From Thamnocephalis sphaerospora (Eukaryota; Zoopagomycota; Zoopagomycetes; Zoopagales; Sigmoideomycetaceae): a stretch of 23,356 nucleotides of DNA. The notes beneath the pieces are model-generated. The model worked only from the letters and a program-made list of their open reading frames with translations, was not told the origin of the DNA and did no database searches. The stretch is from NCBI GenBank assembly GCA_003614735.1, contig KZ992656.1, positions 1-23,356 on the forward strand, in the 5' to 3' direction. This document shows positions 1 through 9,749 of the stretch, piece after piece. Position 1 is the first letter of the stretch, and each line of letters starts with the position of its first letter. Made by a program: the position numbers and the translations under genes.

Positions 1-759
1 GTCGATAAGGGGTCCACCATCACAGGGACGACGCCGCAGGGGGCGAAGCTGGTTGGCGCGATAAGCGCGGTAAGAGCGACAACCCGTAGGGGAGCGCACG
101 CCTGTCCTCGCGTGCAGTGAATGCGCGCTGCTTTGCAACAAACTGCACGCTAGACGCGCCGTCGGATGAACAGAAAGCGTGTCGATACCGCACACTGTAG
201 ACGCGTTCACGGTATTCAAGCCAGCACAGAGCACGGCAGTGCAGGCGGAAACAGGCAGACGACGTGGCATAGGTGCAGCAATAGCACTGCGCTTTTCGCT
301 GCCCCACACGCTACGCAGCGCTATTTGTAAATGCAGATCATCTCGAATAACGTGGCCGTAGCGCATTGCTCCGTCGGCTGTATGCACCGTCACGAGTGTC
401 GTTGGTAAGGGCCACTTCGAGAAGATTCTCTGCCATTCCGCCGTCCCATCCAATGGCTCGCCAGCCGACATGCCTGCATGCCATGACCCACCATGACACA
501 TGTACAAGCGGAGAATACGAATCGCATTCGGCGGCTACTTACGTTTCAAAACCACGGCATCGTAAGACTTTGCCCGATAGAGACCAATGGGCCGTGACGG
601 GCTTGAGGCCAGCAGCTGAACGCGCTTGGAAAGCGCCGGGCTCTTCAGCGACAGGTCGGCGCATGGCTCGGCACAGCAGGGGTTTGCGTTAACGGGCAAC
701 AGCACCCGGGGCGAGGCGGCAATTGGTAGTGCATCCTGGCCCAAGGACTGCTGGCTCAT
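1..759 (-). CDS. hypothetical protein, N-terminal part, runs off left edge
   Basis: I do not recognise this protein. Two exons are supported by frame continuity. Exon 1 (759-543) starts at the first in-frame ATG (MSQQSL) and ends at a GTAAGT donor. A 69-nt intron (542-474) ends in GCATGCAG. Exon 2 (473-1) stays open to the window edge, giving 230 codons with no stop. Across the junction the frame reads SYDAVVLKR-MSAGEPLDGTAEWQ, and the following stretch (IFSKWPLPTTLVTVHTADG) has balanced, protein-like composition. The last ~90 residues are richer in Cys, Arg and Ser and could contain an unrecognised intron. The frame is also open about 25 codons upstream of the chosen ATG, so the start is uncertain. 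No signal peptide, membrane span or catalytic motif is visible. Confidence 0.5.
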
Positions 760-2367
760 GCCTCTAAGCAGGCCGGCGTTGAAAGGTGTGATGAGAAAAG
801 CGGCGCGCGCAGCACACACACGCACACACAGCACACAGACAGGGCGTTCGAGCTAGTAGCGGTCTTGCAGAGTGTGCCGCGACGATGGCCGAGGCAATCT
901 GGGACGCACGTGCGATTGGGCGGGTGGTGGGCGGGAAAACAGGTGTATGAGCGAGCAGTAGTCGGTTGCACAGCAGACGCGAGGCGCAACAACAGACTGC
1001 AGCGGAAAGATTTGGCAAAAGTAGCAGGAGGCGAAAGCGAGAGAGCAAGCGTAAACGTACAAATTGCGAGAAGGCACACACACACCCAGCGATGCTTCAA
1101 CGTTGCATATTCGCAGCGCAGGTGAGGTGCACAAAAGGCGGTAAATGACACAGTGACAAGTAGTGGACGGGCAGCGTGGGACGGAGCGTGGTGCGCGCGT
1201 GGGTACTGTGTAGCGGACTGGTAAAGAGCGAACAAGCGAGCGCAGCAACCGGGTCGGGGCCAGGAGCACTGAACGCGGCAGGAGCTGTGGTGGAGCGGCT
1301 GTACGGCACCAGGGCAGCACGGCGTTGGCAAGCAAATGGCGGTGGAGGCGGTGGCGGTGGATTCCGAATAGCACAAGTAGCAGTAGAGGGCAGCGGACAG
1401 ACGTAGAGATGGCAGCAATGTGAGCGACGGCAGCAGCAGCAACGGCAGCAGAAGCGGCAGTGACAGCGGTGTGGGTGAGTAGTGGTGAGTTGGGGTGGTG
1501 ACAGTGAAAGGAACGATGACGACGCACAAGGGGCAGACGTGTCGGCGGTCATTCGCAGAAAGGGGCAGAAACAGTCCGAGGCTGCCCGTAGTCACCACCA
1601 CCACCACCACCGTTGTCGCATGAAGCCACCGACAGCCGCAGCAGCGGCAGAGACCGCTACAGACAAAGCGGCTGATCCTGTGGGTGGGTACAAAACAAGG
1701 TCACGGCAGTAAAGGGCCAGCAGTGCGACGCAGGCGGTATGCACCCGTAGACTATGCAGTCACAGCCGCTGCTGCGGCAGCAGCGTTTCTGCAGCAATGC
1801 CAGTCCGGTCGCATGGCTTACCTGGAGTGAACACAACGGTGAGGCGCGTATGCCGAACGGAACAGCAGCGCAACGTGAGTAACGTATCGGTATGCGCGGA
1901 TACGTGTGAGCGTGGGCGTGAGTGCGGCCAGTGCGGATACATGCAAGCCTGCGTGAACATGCCGACTGCGGTCCATTTGAAGAAACAGCATGTCGACACT
2001 GCGGCCCCATCGGTGCGCTTTGGTGCTGCTGCTGCTGTTGCCATTGCCGCTGCCTACGCAAAACCTGGCCTCGCCTTCGCGTGATCCTGCCCGTTCATGG
2101 CGACGATCCCCACGCGCCTCCAAAACCACCCCAACCAGGTGTGAAGCGTGGTGTGATGTGGCAGCATGCAACTGCTGCTACCCACGCATGTCGTGGCAGC
2201 CGCTGACCTGCTGCTTCGCTCGTCCGTGTGGGACAAGGGTCACCGTTGCACATGTGTTCTTGGCGCGCACTCACTCGACCATAACAAAAGCGTCTTTGCC
2301 CCAGTCTCTTTCGTTTATCGTTTCTCCGTGTATCGGACTTTTCACGTCAGCGGGCAGGACACGCAGT
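760..2367. other. intergenic, low-complexity purine-skewed spacer
   Basis: This is probably the shared upstream region of the leftward hypothetical gene and the rightward lipoate ligase gene. The top strand from about 860 to 1700 is strongly purine-rich with GGC/GCA/GTG runs. It has a CA-rich stretch near 816-840 and a (CAC)n run near 1592-1611. The skew removes stop codons from the bottom strand and opens three overlapping frames there (up to 284 codons) with Leu/Pro/Ser/Cys-rich translations. I judge these to be composition artefacts. No tRNA, rRNA or recognisable protein was seen. Confidence 0.5.
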
Positions 2368-4100
2368 ATGGCGGCATTCGTGTCCATTGGCCGTTGGCGC
2401 ACGCTCCCGCGCTATGTCATGGCGGCTGGGACAGCGCGTGGCGACCAAGCTAAAGCGGGCATAACACGCGGCATTCACACGCAGGTAGTAGGTGGCGACG
2501 TTGGCCGGGCGCACAGCAACCGACTGACCGCCGGTCGGCATGCTAGGTCAGCTGCTACGTGTCTGACGTGACCGACCCGTGGACCAACCTGGCCGTAGAA
2601 GAATGGTGAGCGCCATGGCGTTGTGTGTGTGTGTGTGTGTGGACCAGTAGACTGGTGCGTTTGGTGTACACAAACTCACGCTGGTGCAGGCTGTTCCGTC
2701 ATGGCGACCCAGACACCTACGTGCTGCTGCTCTACCGGAACCGACCATGCGTGGTTATTGGGCGAAATCAGGTGAGTCTATCCTGGGAAGGACGGCGTCT
2801 GTAACGCCTACCAACGTTGCGGTGACAACGAGCTAGAATCCTTGGCACGAATGCAATCTGCCGGCCATGAAGAAAGCCGGCGTGGCTCTGGTTCGGCGAC
2901 AGAGCGGTGGCGGCACCGTGTACCATGTAGGGCGCACTATCGCTGGCATCGGCGCGTACAAGGGTGTAGGCTCAGCTGGTGTGCGTAGGACATTGGCAAC
3001 AGCAATTATTGCGTGATGATGCCGCGCGAGGCTTTTACGCGCCGCGCCAATGTGGAGATGATGGCGCGCGCCCTCCACCAGCTGGACATTCCGGCCGCTG
3101 TCAACGAGCGACACGACCTTGTGGTGGACCAGCGCAAGATATCCTTGATTGACGCTGCTCGCTTGGCGTGTCTTGCGGTCGCTAGTATGTCCTTCACCAT
3201 GCTTTCGGCACGTTTCCGGTTCAGCCTTCAAGCTGGTGGCCAAGCGTGCCTATCACCATGGCACCATGCTGATCGACACAGATTTGGTGGGTCTGGGCCA
3301 ATATCTTCACAGCGAAAAGGTGCGATGCGCATAGCGGCGGCGGCGATCGTTTATCGATAGGCACATGACAAATGTGCGGCAACGGCGCTAGACTGGCCTG
3401 GTCACCAAAGGTGTTGCAAGCGTGCGCTCCCCGGTGACCAATCTGCGCGCCTATTCGTACACCGTGGATCACCTGTCCTTTTGCGAAGCGGTGCGCGCCG
3501 AATTTCTTCGGGCTTATGCCGGCGAGCGTGGCGCAGTACATGACGTAGGTGGTGCAAAATGCGCGCGTGACATTGCGCAACCCTCACCGAAATGCCGCTG
3601 TCACCACCAGCGCGTCATTCGCGTCAACGACGCTTTCGTCGACTCGGTACCAGAGATACACCAGTACCGCGATACACTCCGGGTAGGTGGCACGGCAAGT
3701 CATGCTGCTGTTGCCGTTGCTGAGCGGCAGTGCGGGCGGTAGACGTGGGACTGGATCTACGGACAGACGCCCGAGTTTACGCACACCATTACACGCACGT
3801 TCTCCTGGGCCACCGTGGTGAGTGTGGGCGGCGGTAGACGAGCTAAGCTAGACCAAGTCTCATGCCATCTGCCAGAACATCCAACTGAAAAGCCGCGCTG
3901 GCATGGTGCTGGCAGCACAGCCCGACTGTTCTTCGGTGCTCTATCTGCCGCTGCTGCACAGTATCACGGACCGCTGGTCAGGACACAAGTACGACCGAGA
4001 TGAGCTGATGGCGGTGTGGCCGCACGCCAGCATCGAAACAGCCGAACTTGCCGAGGAAGCTGGCGAGCTGTCTGCCTGGCTGGCCGAGGTGCTTGGTTGA
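2368..4100 (+). CDS. AIM22: lipoate-protein ligase A family protein, mitochondrial (LIP3/AIM22-like)
   Basis: The family attaches or transfers lipoate to lysines of mitochondrial 2-oxoacid dehydrogenase E2 subunits. Ten exons encode 376 aa: 2368-2484, 2547-2605, 2690-2771, 2837-2926, 2989-3138, 3212-3319, 3392-3544, 3611-3682, 3743-3817, 3876-4100. Phases close at every junction. Residues 1-39 are Arg/Ala-rich with few acids, fitting a mitochondrial presequence. Family motifs follow in order: [29 protein letters not shown], the lipoyl-binding [41 protein letters not shown] (the catalytic Lys follows the Asp/Gly-rich loop), [19 protein letters not shown] and [12 protein letters not shown]. Eight introns are GT-AG and 58-84 nt long. 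The fifth (3139-3211) has AT-AC ends and U12-type signals. Reading straight through it would break the SGSAFK motif. The start is the first ATG that joins in frame to the conserved core. Family assignment is firm; the exact donor substrate is not visible. Confidence 0.93.
2622..2641 (+). repeat. (TG)n microsatellite inside intron 2 of the lipoate ligase gene
   Basis: About ten TG units lie in the 84-nt intron 2606-2689, starting 16 nt after the GTGAGC donor. The repeat accounts for about a quarter of the intron, so length polymorphism here would change intron size without touching the coding sequence. Confidence 0.9.
3139..3211 (+). other. probable U12-type AT-AC intron (minor spliceosome)
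   Basis: The 73-nt intron begins ATATCCTTG after the codon for Lys (AAG) and ends GGCAC before GTTTCCGG. The donor matches the U12 consensus ATATCCTTT at eight of nine positions. A TCCTTCAC element at 3190-3197 resembles the U12 branch consensus TCCTTRAC, with its branch A (3196) 15 nt from the 3' end, inside the usual short window. No GT donor near the exon end gives the conserved protein. Removing this interval yields [12 protein letters not shown], the invariant lipoate-ligase motif, in frame. The recovered motif, the donor and the branch site at the right distance are independent evidence. Confidence 0.85.
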
Positions 4101-4613
4101 CATGATAGACATTGTCTAGGTCGATGGCCGGCTGCCATTAACGGCAGTTTTGCTATTTGACCAATCAGTGACATCCTGGCGCGTCAACGCGCCACGTTGC
4201 TGCCGCCAGAAACCGCTGCACCAGTTTGGTGCCGAGGCGATGGGCGCCAGCATTGTCTCTCTCATTCCCTTTGCTGTCTTGGACGCCGTCGCTGTTGCTC
4301 GTGCTTTGCATACAACGTGCCTTTCTCGTTAATACCAGTACACGTTTGCAGCCGTCGTTTCTGCCCTTCTCCGTCTCCTGCCTACGAATTGCTAAAGACT
4401 AGTGAATGTGGGTACATGATCGGCGACAATGCTCGGCAGGGCGCAGGTCTGGCAGCTATCGTACGCGTGTGCGAACCATTTGAAGGCGCCGTACTGGTGG
4501 CTGGCGTAGTGCTTAGATGGCAGACTATAGATCAGCCGAGACAGTCCTGGCGCGCGGCATTGGAAAGCCTTGAGCGCGGGCCTCTGCTAACGACTTTTGG
4601 CGTGCGCAGCATC
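4101..4613. other. intergenic, 3' of lipoate ligase and 5' of BFR1
   Basis: No separate gene is supported. The frame that leads into BFR1 is open from about 4197, with in-frame ATGs at 4416 and 4614, so part of this stretch may be 5' UTR or an N-terminal extension. Pyrimidine-rich sequence around 4240-4380 (CTCTCTCATTCC, CTTTCTCG, TTCTGCCCTTCTCC) is of the kind common in fungal promoters of well-expressed genes. No TATA box could be picked with confidence. Confidence 0.45.
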
Positions 4614-6301
4614 ATGGCTGCCGTAGAAAACACCCCTGCTGCTATTGCTGTCGTGGCGACCGAGACGCCCGAGGCCAAGCCGGCTGCTCAGCCGCAGCAG
4701 CACCGTAAGGCGCCGCCTAAGCCGTCGCCCGATGAGCACAAGAAGAAGATGGCCGAGTTTGACGCCAACATCGAGGCCATCCGCAAGCGTCTGGTAGGCT
4801 GACTGCGTGTGCATCCGGCAGTCTGGGCACGATCGCTAACCGGTTTGTGCAGGGTGCGGTCAAGGATAAGATTGGTGGCAAATCCGCTGGCGGAAAAGAC
4901 AAGGCCGAGGACAAGCGCACCGTTCTGCGCAAGGAGCTGTCGGAGATCCGTAACAAGCAGGCTTCGCTGAAAAAGTCGCGCCAGGATGTGTTCAACCGCC
5001 TGGAGGCGATCAACAAGTCGGTCAAGAGCAAGGTGGATGAGCTGCGCGCAGCCAAGAGCAAGGCGCCCTACAAGTCGGTCGACGAGATCGACGATGAAAT
5101 CAGGTGAGTGTGCATCGTGAGTGGGCAATGTTGGCGGTGTGCAGCGGCTTAGCATGCGTGTATGACTGCCAGCCGCCAGGAGAAGAGAATCGAGTCGGGT
5201 CAGCTCAAGCTGGTCGAGGAGAAGCGCGCCATCACCGAGATCACGGCGATGAAAAAGGCACGTCGTGCGGTTGAGACCTTTGATGAGCAGCAGGCGGCCA
5301 TCGATGAGGAGAAGAAGCGCGCCGATGCTGTGCGCGCCGAGCTGGACACGTTCGACAACAAGGCGCTGAGCAAGCGGTACACAGAGATCCAGGAGGAGCT
5401 GGACACTCTTACCAAGGCCAAGGATGCCGACTGGGATAAGCGCAAGGAGCTGTTTGCGCAGCGCGACCAGCTGCAAAAGGAGCTGGATGAGCAGTTCAAC
5501 GCGCGCCGTGCACAGCAGACGGCCAACCGCGAAGCGAACGACGCCTACTACCAGTGGCAGCAGGAGGACCGTGTGCGCCGCCAAGAGGCGATGCGCGCTC
5601 GTCGTCAGCGCGAGTACGAGGAGGATCTGGAGGCGCAGATTGAGGAGGTGCGCGATGCGGCGGCAGCACCGGCGTTTACGGCCGAGATGGAGAGTTGCGA
5701 CGCCATCATCGCCTACATTCAAATCAACCTGCTCAGCGGTCGCGGCGCCAAGGCGGACGATGTCACTGCAGCGGCTGCTGAACCGGCGGGCGGCAAGCTG
5801 GAGCTCCGTCGCGTGGACCCAAACACTAACGCGCCCAAGGGCACCGTTCTCAAGAAGAAGGCGGACCGCGAGGACGACTACTTTGCCGGTCGCCAGACTG
5901 TGGCCAAGAAGCAGCAGCAGAAGCCGTCTGAGCCGCGCAAGGAGGCGCCTCTTAAGCTGCCGCTTTCCGTCATGGAGCGCTTCTGGGAAATTAAGGTGGA
6001 GGTGCCCACGTCGCGCGACAGCCTGAGCAACGCCCTTTCTGCTGTTGAGGAGCGCAAGAAGTGGTATGTGGAGCACCAGGCCGAGGAGAGCGCTGCCAAC
6101 AAGCAGCGTGCCGAGGAGCGCATTGTCGAGCTGACTCGCAAGGCGGCCGAGGCGCGTGAGCGTGAGGAGAAGCGCGAGGAGAAGCGCGAGCAGGAGCGTG
6201 CCGCTGCCTATGCCAGCGAGCGCAAGAGCCGGCAGCCGTCGGGCGGCCGTGGCAAGAAGGGCCCCGCCAACAAGGACAAGCCTGCCAAGGCTGATGCCTA
6301 G
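4614..6301 (+). CDS. BFR1: BFR1-like coiled-coil mRNP/polysome-associated protein
   Basis: BFR1 in yeasts is a cytoplasmic, ER- and polysome-associated RNA-binding protein linked to secretion, nuclear segregation and P-body formation. Three exons encode 519 aa: 4614-4793, 4853-5103, 5173-6301, with introns of 59 and 69 nt. After an Ala/Pro-rich N-terminus (about residues 1-40) comes a DEHKKKMAEFDANIEAIRKRL helix, then ELSEIRNKQASLKKSRQDV, SVDEIDDEIR, ESGQLKLVEEKRAITEI and DALQEELDTLTKAKD-like heptads. The bulk is a long charged coiled coil without membrane spans. A Gly/Lys-rich basic tail (SGGRGKKGPANKDKPAKADA) ends the protein. The 4614 ATG is chosen because the Ala-rich start is typical; an in-frame ATG at 4416 would add 66 residues. 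Strong GC3 and AAG/GAG bias suggest high expression. The acceptor at 5172 is fixed by frame, although two other AGs lie close by. Confidence 0.9.
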
Positions 6302-6384
6302 GTGTAAGCAAGTGTAGAGCATGTTGACAGCTTTTCAGCGCAATCTGGGCTGCTGGTAATGATATGTAGATGCACAGCTCCACC

Positions 6385-6390
6385 AATAAA
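6385..6390 (+). terminator. AATAAA polyadenylation signal of BFR1
   Basis: A canonical AATAAA lies 84 nt after the BFR1 stop codon in an A/T-enriched 3' flank. It is the clearest poly(A) signal in the window and is well placed to end the BFR1 transcript before the next gene. Confidence 0.6.
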
Positions 6391-6450
6391 CCATCATCCT
6401 GCGTGCTGGTACGTGGATGGGCTGTCATATTCATTGTCTTGGGGAGTAGA

Positions 6451-6487
6451 CGGTTTTACGGTTTTATTCGCTCGCGTGAGCCACGCT
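6451..6487. repeat. 37-bp direct repeat, left copy (upstream of the nucleotidyltransferase gene)
   Basis: This segment, starting CGGTTTTACGG, matches 8623-8659 at 34 of 37 positions in the same orientation. The two copies bracket the nucleotidyltransferase gene, 197 nt before its ATG and 18 nt after its stop. Read on the minus strand both translate as AW-L/F-TRA-N/S-KTVKP. The third mismatch is silent, so the copies may derive from a decayed coding element rather than from a promoter motif. Confidence 0.8.
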
Positions 6488-6683
6488 ATTGAGTGTTTTC
6501 TTGGCTACTGGAGATAAACGAAATAGTTTTCCAGCTCCACCTTCGCAGTCGGACGCCGGGCTGAGCCGCCACGTCATCACTACAAGATCAATAACATACC
6601 ACTCCCGCTGTCCGTACATTGTATCCTCGTCGCTGCTATATCGTTCTTACTCGCCTTTTGCCCGTGTGCATTTCTGATTCACA

Positions 6684-8605
6684 ATGAATCAGCGTTTTTC
6701 GGAGTTGTGCGAGGCTGCTGCCGAGAGAAGGCGGCAAATCCGGACACATGTTGGCGAGACTGCCATCGCCAATACCATCACCTATCTAGCTGCGCAGCCA
6801 GCATATACAGCAACAGATCGCGCTATTCATTCATATATCCGCTTGCTAGAGTCGGAATATAAGCCTCCTAAACTCAAGGCTTATAGAAAACTACTGAAAG
6901 CATGGCCAGGGCGGCGGTACTTGCTGGTGACTCCAATAATAAAACTCCACAAGGCCAACAAGTCGAAAAACAATTCGATGCCAAGCTCAGTATTGCTGCT
7001 CGATCCAGACACCGCCGAAGAAAGTGCGGCATCTCTACTCAATGCAACCCGGGTAGCTCGTAAGTATTACAGAGAGCTTAGATGCATAGACGCATGTGTT
7101 TACTCGGCAGATAGCTAACCCTGTATTACTGCCCAACTCACTTGACAGTGGATACGGACTACTATCCGTTTCCGACACAGGCAAGGAAGCGGAAAGTGAA
7201 ACAAATCCGCTTGAGTGGGCAGCTTTTGCACGATTTCTGTGATCAAATCGACCATCTCTACAACGTATGTGCTGTGCCTCCTGGCAAATCGTACCATGCT
7301 AATACGCCACCACGTTTGCTCAACAGAGTCTCCGCCTTACGAAAGAGGATATGCAGACGAGACAGGATGTTGTGAGCAGAATCCAGCGCCTGCTTAATCA
7401 GGCAGATGAAGAAGAAGTATCTAGCGTTCAGTTAAGCTCCTTTGGGTAAGCCAGCTATGTACCTGCATCAATGGCGTGTGCGTAAGTAACACTGTCTGCT
7501 AGCTCGTCAAGGAACGGTTTGGCTGCTCGGACAGGTGATTTGGATATTGGCATTCTGTTTCTGGGTGTGGCGGATCCGGCAGCAACTACCTATACGGAAA
7601 ATACAAGGGGGTGGGCAATGAGTAAGCTGAAAAGGGTTGCTCAAATTATCGAGAAGGGTACGTGATTTTGAATGAGTGCGGTGGCATAATGCAAAGAATT
7701 AGAGCTAACCATGCTGTTGAGCAGAGAATCATGTCTACAGTAATGTGACGCGGATCTTTAGTGCGTCCGCGCCGCTAGTAAGATTCCGGGATGAAATCAC
7801 GTAGGCATACTGACAGTCGTTACTTTATGCCTCTATTGCCTAACTATTGCTTGTCATCTGGCGCTACAGGGGCATCGATTGTGACATTACTCTCGACCAG
7901 CAAGTGGCACACAGGAAAACGTTGCTTTTGGGAAAGTATGCCGACTCTGACCCGCGTGTTCGACCGTTGATCTTTGCTGTGAAAGAATGGGCAAGAGTTC
8001 GAAAGATCAATAGCGCTTCACCAAAAGATAGAACACTCAATTCATACACGCATACGCTAATGCTACTGGCATTTTTGCAGCAGCGTGGCGTAGTTCCGTG
8101 CTTGCAGCGCATATGCTGCGATAAAATGCTCAGCCTCGGCAAACGCTCAGCCATGAAGCAACATACCAGACGTATCTGCATTACCTGCAAGCAGCCACTT
8201 CCCAGCTTACGGGTGGGCACATGCGAAACCTATTTTTACGAAGGCAAGCCACCCAAATCTGATAATCTCGAATCGGTCGGAGAGCTCCTCCTGGAGTTCT
8301 TCCGCTATTATGCCATCACGTTTGATGTGGCGAATGTGTATGTCTCTGTCGGCCAAGGCTACTACCCGCCTTTACCGTACAAAATCAAAACCCGGCAGCG
8401 CGGTAACGGTGTGCTAGGGTTTCCCTCGGACCGTCAGCTGCACGTTGAGGATTTGTTCAGGCCCGAACGTAACTGCGCGAAAAGCGCAAAGCCGTATGTG
8501 TGGCGCGCTCTGCGCTGGGAATATGAGCGTGCGCTGGTTAGTGCGACAGAGAAGACAATGGATGGTCTCCTTTCCGACAGCTTTGCTATGCATGTAGCGG
8601 AATAA
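6684..8605 (+). CDS. Cid1/TUTase-type terminal nucleotidyltransferase (non-canonical poly(A)/poly(U) polymerase)
   Basis: Enzymes of this family add A or U residues to RNA 3' ends. Six exons encode 525 aa: 6684-7059, 7149-7264, 7327-7445, 7503-7657, 7725-7800, 7870-8605; all introns are GT-AG, 57-89 nt. The DNA polymerase beta-type core FGSSRNGLAARTGDLDIGI (about 203-221) supplies the first two catalytic aspartates, D216 and D218. IDCDITL (283-289) supplies the third, most likely D286. The central helical domain has FAVKEWARVRKIN and LNSYTHTLMLLAFLQQRGVVPCLQ. The PAP-associated region follows (SVGELLLEFFRYYA near 417, then VEDLFRPERNCA). No RNA-binding zinc finger is seen. The N-terminal 160 residues are unassigned. 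Whether it adds U or A cannot be read from sequence. Base composition is more AT-rich than neighbouring genes, and the gene is bracketed by repeats. Confidence 0.88.
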
Positions 8606-8622
8606 CAGAAAATATGGCTTTG

Positions 8623-8659
8623 CGGTTTTACGGTTTTACTCGCTCGCGTGAACCATGCT
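8623..8659. repeat. 37-bp direct repeat, right copy (downstream of the nucleotidyltransferase gene)
   Basis: This is the partner of 6451-6487, with three mismatches. It lies in the 3' flank of the nucleotidyltransferase gene and runs directly into a second stretch (8665-8725) that resembles the minus-strand ORF at 9048. Together they read as one longer degraded copy of the same element. Confidence 0.8.
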
Positions 8660-8664
8660 CCGAT

Positions 8665-8725
8665 GATGCGATTCACCACCTTGCAGCGGACTTTTTAAAT
8701 GTCCCTGCGCGTAGCGTCTTGGTGA
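8665..8725 (-). pseudogene. degraded fragment related to the ORF at 9048-9353
   Basis: The plus-strand sequence here aligns with 9057-9120, sharing blocks such as CCTTGCAGCGG, an adjacent CTTT and TGCGCGT. On the minus strand this copy reads TRRDI-stop-KVRCKVVNRIIG, against TRKSNWKDRCKAVNCAIE in the better copy. The in-frame stop and absence of a surrounding ORF mark it as a broken copy. The 37-bp repeat follows it directly and extends the frame with AWFTRASKTVKP. Confidence 0.5.
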
Positions 8726-9047
8726 TAGATTGACAAAGTGGCATAGAAATTGTAATGGTGGGAGAGCAGTACGTCGTCGCAATCGAGTAAAATTGGCGGT
8801 TCCGAGCGGACGCGCGGCTGTTCAGAATGACCGGTTGGTTAAGAGTTATTGATAGCGTTACTACGCTGGCTAAAATGTAGATTAACCGTGATTAAGAGTC
8901 AGGCAACTTGCGTTGCCTTTTCGTTGGCACGGGTCATGTAAGCGACGGCAAAGACCGACCCGCTGCAACCGCCTCTTGGCGCGCAGGGTTGTGGTCTCCT
9001 GGACGGGTTGATAGCGCTTGCGCTTGTTGCTGGCCACGAAACGCACT

Positions 9048-9353
9048 TCATGTTTCAATGGCGCAATTCACTGCCTTGCAGCGGTCTTTCCAATTGCTTT
9101 TGCGCGTGGTGCCTCGGGCTGCCTTTGCTGCTGCCGTCAGCATACTCTGCCATTCGCTCTGCCTGAGGCCAAGCTCCTTGAGCACGTCCTGCGTCCTTGG
9201 TGATGCAATAGCCATCATGAACGCCGAGCCTGCCGCCGGGTTGTCCGGGATGATTGCATGCGATACCTTGCACGAGTTGAGAGATTCACGTTGGAGAGTA
9301 GACAAAATGGAGCCGTGGTCGCGTTTTATTACGCCATGATTGTGTGGCTCCTG
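9048..9353 (-). pseudogene. unrecognised ORF or exon remnant belonging to a local repeat family
   Basis: The minus strand is open for 101 codons between a TAG (9356-9354) and a TGA (9050-9048). The first in-frame ATG is at 9218, leaving 56 residues. The translation is protein-like and amphipathic (DHGSILSTLQRESLNSC, DVLKELGLRQSEWQSMLTA, TRKSNWKDRCKAVNC). A broken second copy of its C-terminal part lies at 8665-8725. I cannot assign a family. Duplication plus decay suggests a mobile-element or expanded-family gene; an intact terminal exon of an unrecognised gene is the alternative. Confidence 0.35.
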
Positions 9354-9749
9354 CTAGACATTATACGACAAGGCTGTGGCAAATACAGACGGCCCTAGGC
9401 CAACAACGATGGTGCGAGCCGGTTGATCGGCTGCTTACACTGTCGCTGCCTCGCTTTCAGCAATCTTTCTTGCCATGTAACGCTACGAAAGGTTGCTAAA
9501 TGCATCATTACAAATGAATGCACGCACTTTTGCCAACATTACTGCCAGCAAACACTACAGTTATCATGTACGCGACAGCAGATTTTTGCCCATTGTTGAC
9601 GCTGCACTTCAAAACACTATGCGCCTGTTTACCGACACGGTGGATGCTTGGTTAGATGGCATTTGCCTTTACAACATTCTGCCTTGCCTTTCTCGCCTTC
9701 TCATGCCATTACAGCGTGTTTTACAAGACTCGCAAGCTATTGCTGCTAG

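Noticed and set aside
756-1610. 284-codon minus-strand ORF and two overlapping frames
   Set aside because: Translations are runs of Leu, Pro, Ser, Cys and His produced by the purine-rich top strand; no domain or credible splicing.
3013-3360. Read-through of the lipoate ligase exon as [15 protein letters not shown] and beyond
   Set aside because: The KIS resemblance is accidental. Continuing in that frame loses the conserved SGSAFK and HHGTM motifs, which return in frame only after removal of the AT-AC intron.
4688-6322. 544-codon minus-strand ORF
   Set aside because: It lies antisense to BFR1. The GAG/AAG/CTG-biased coding strand leaves the opposite frame free of stops, and its translation is Leu/Arg-rich low complexity.
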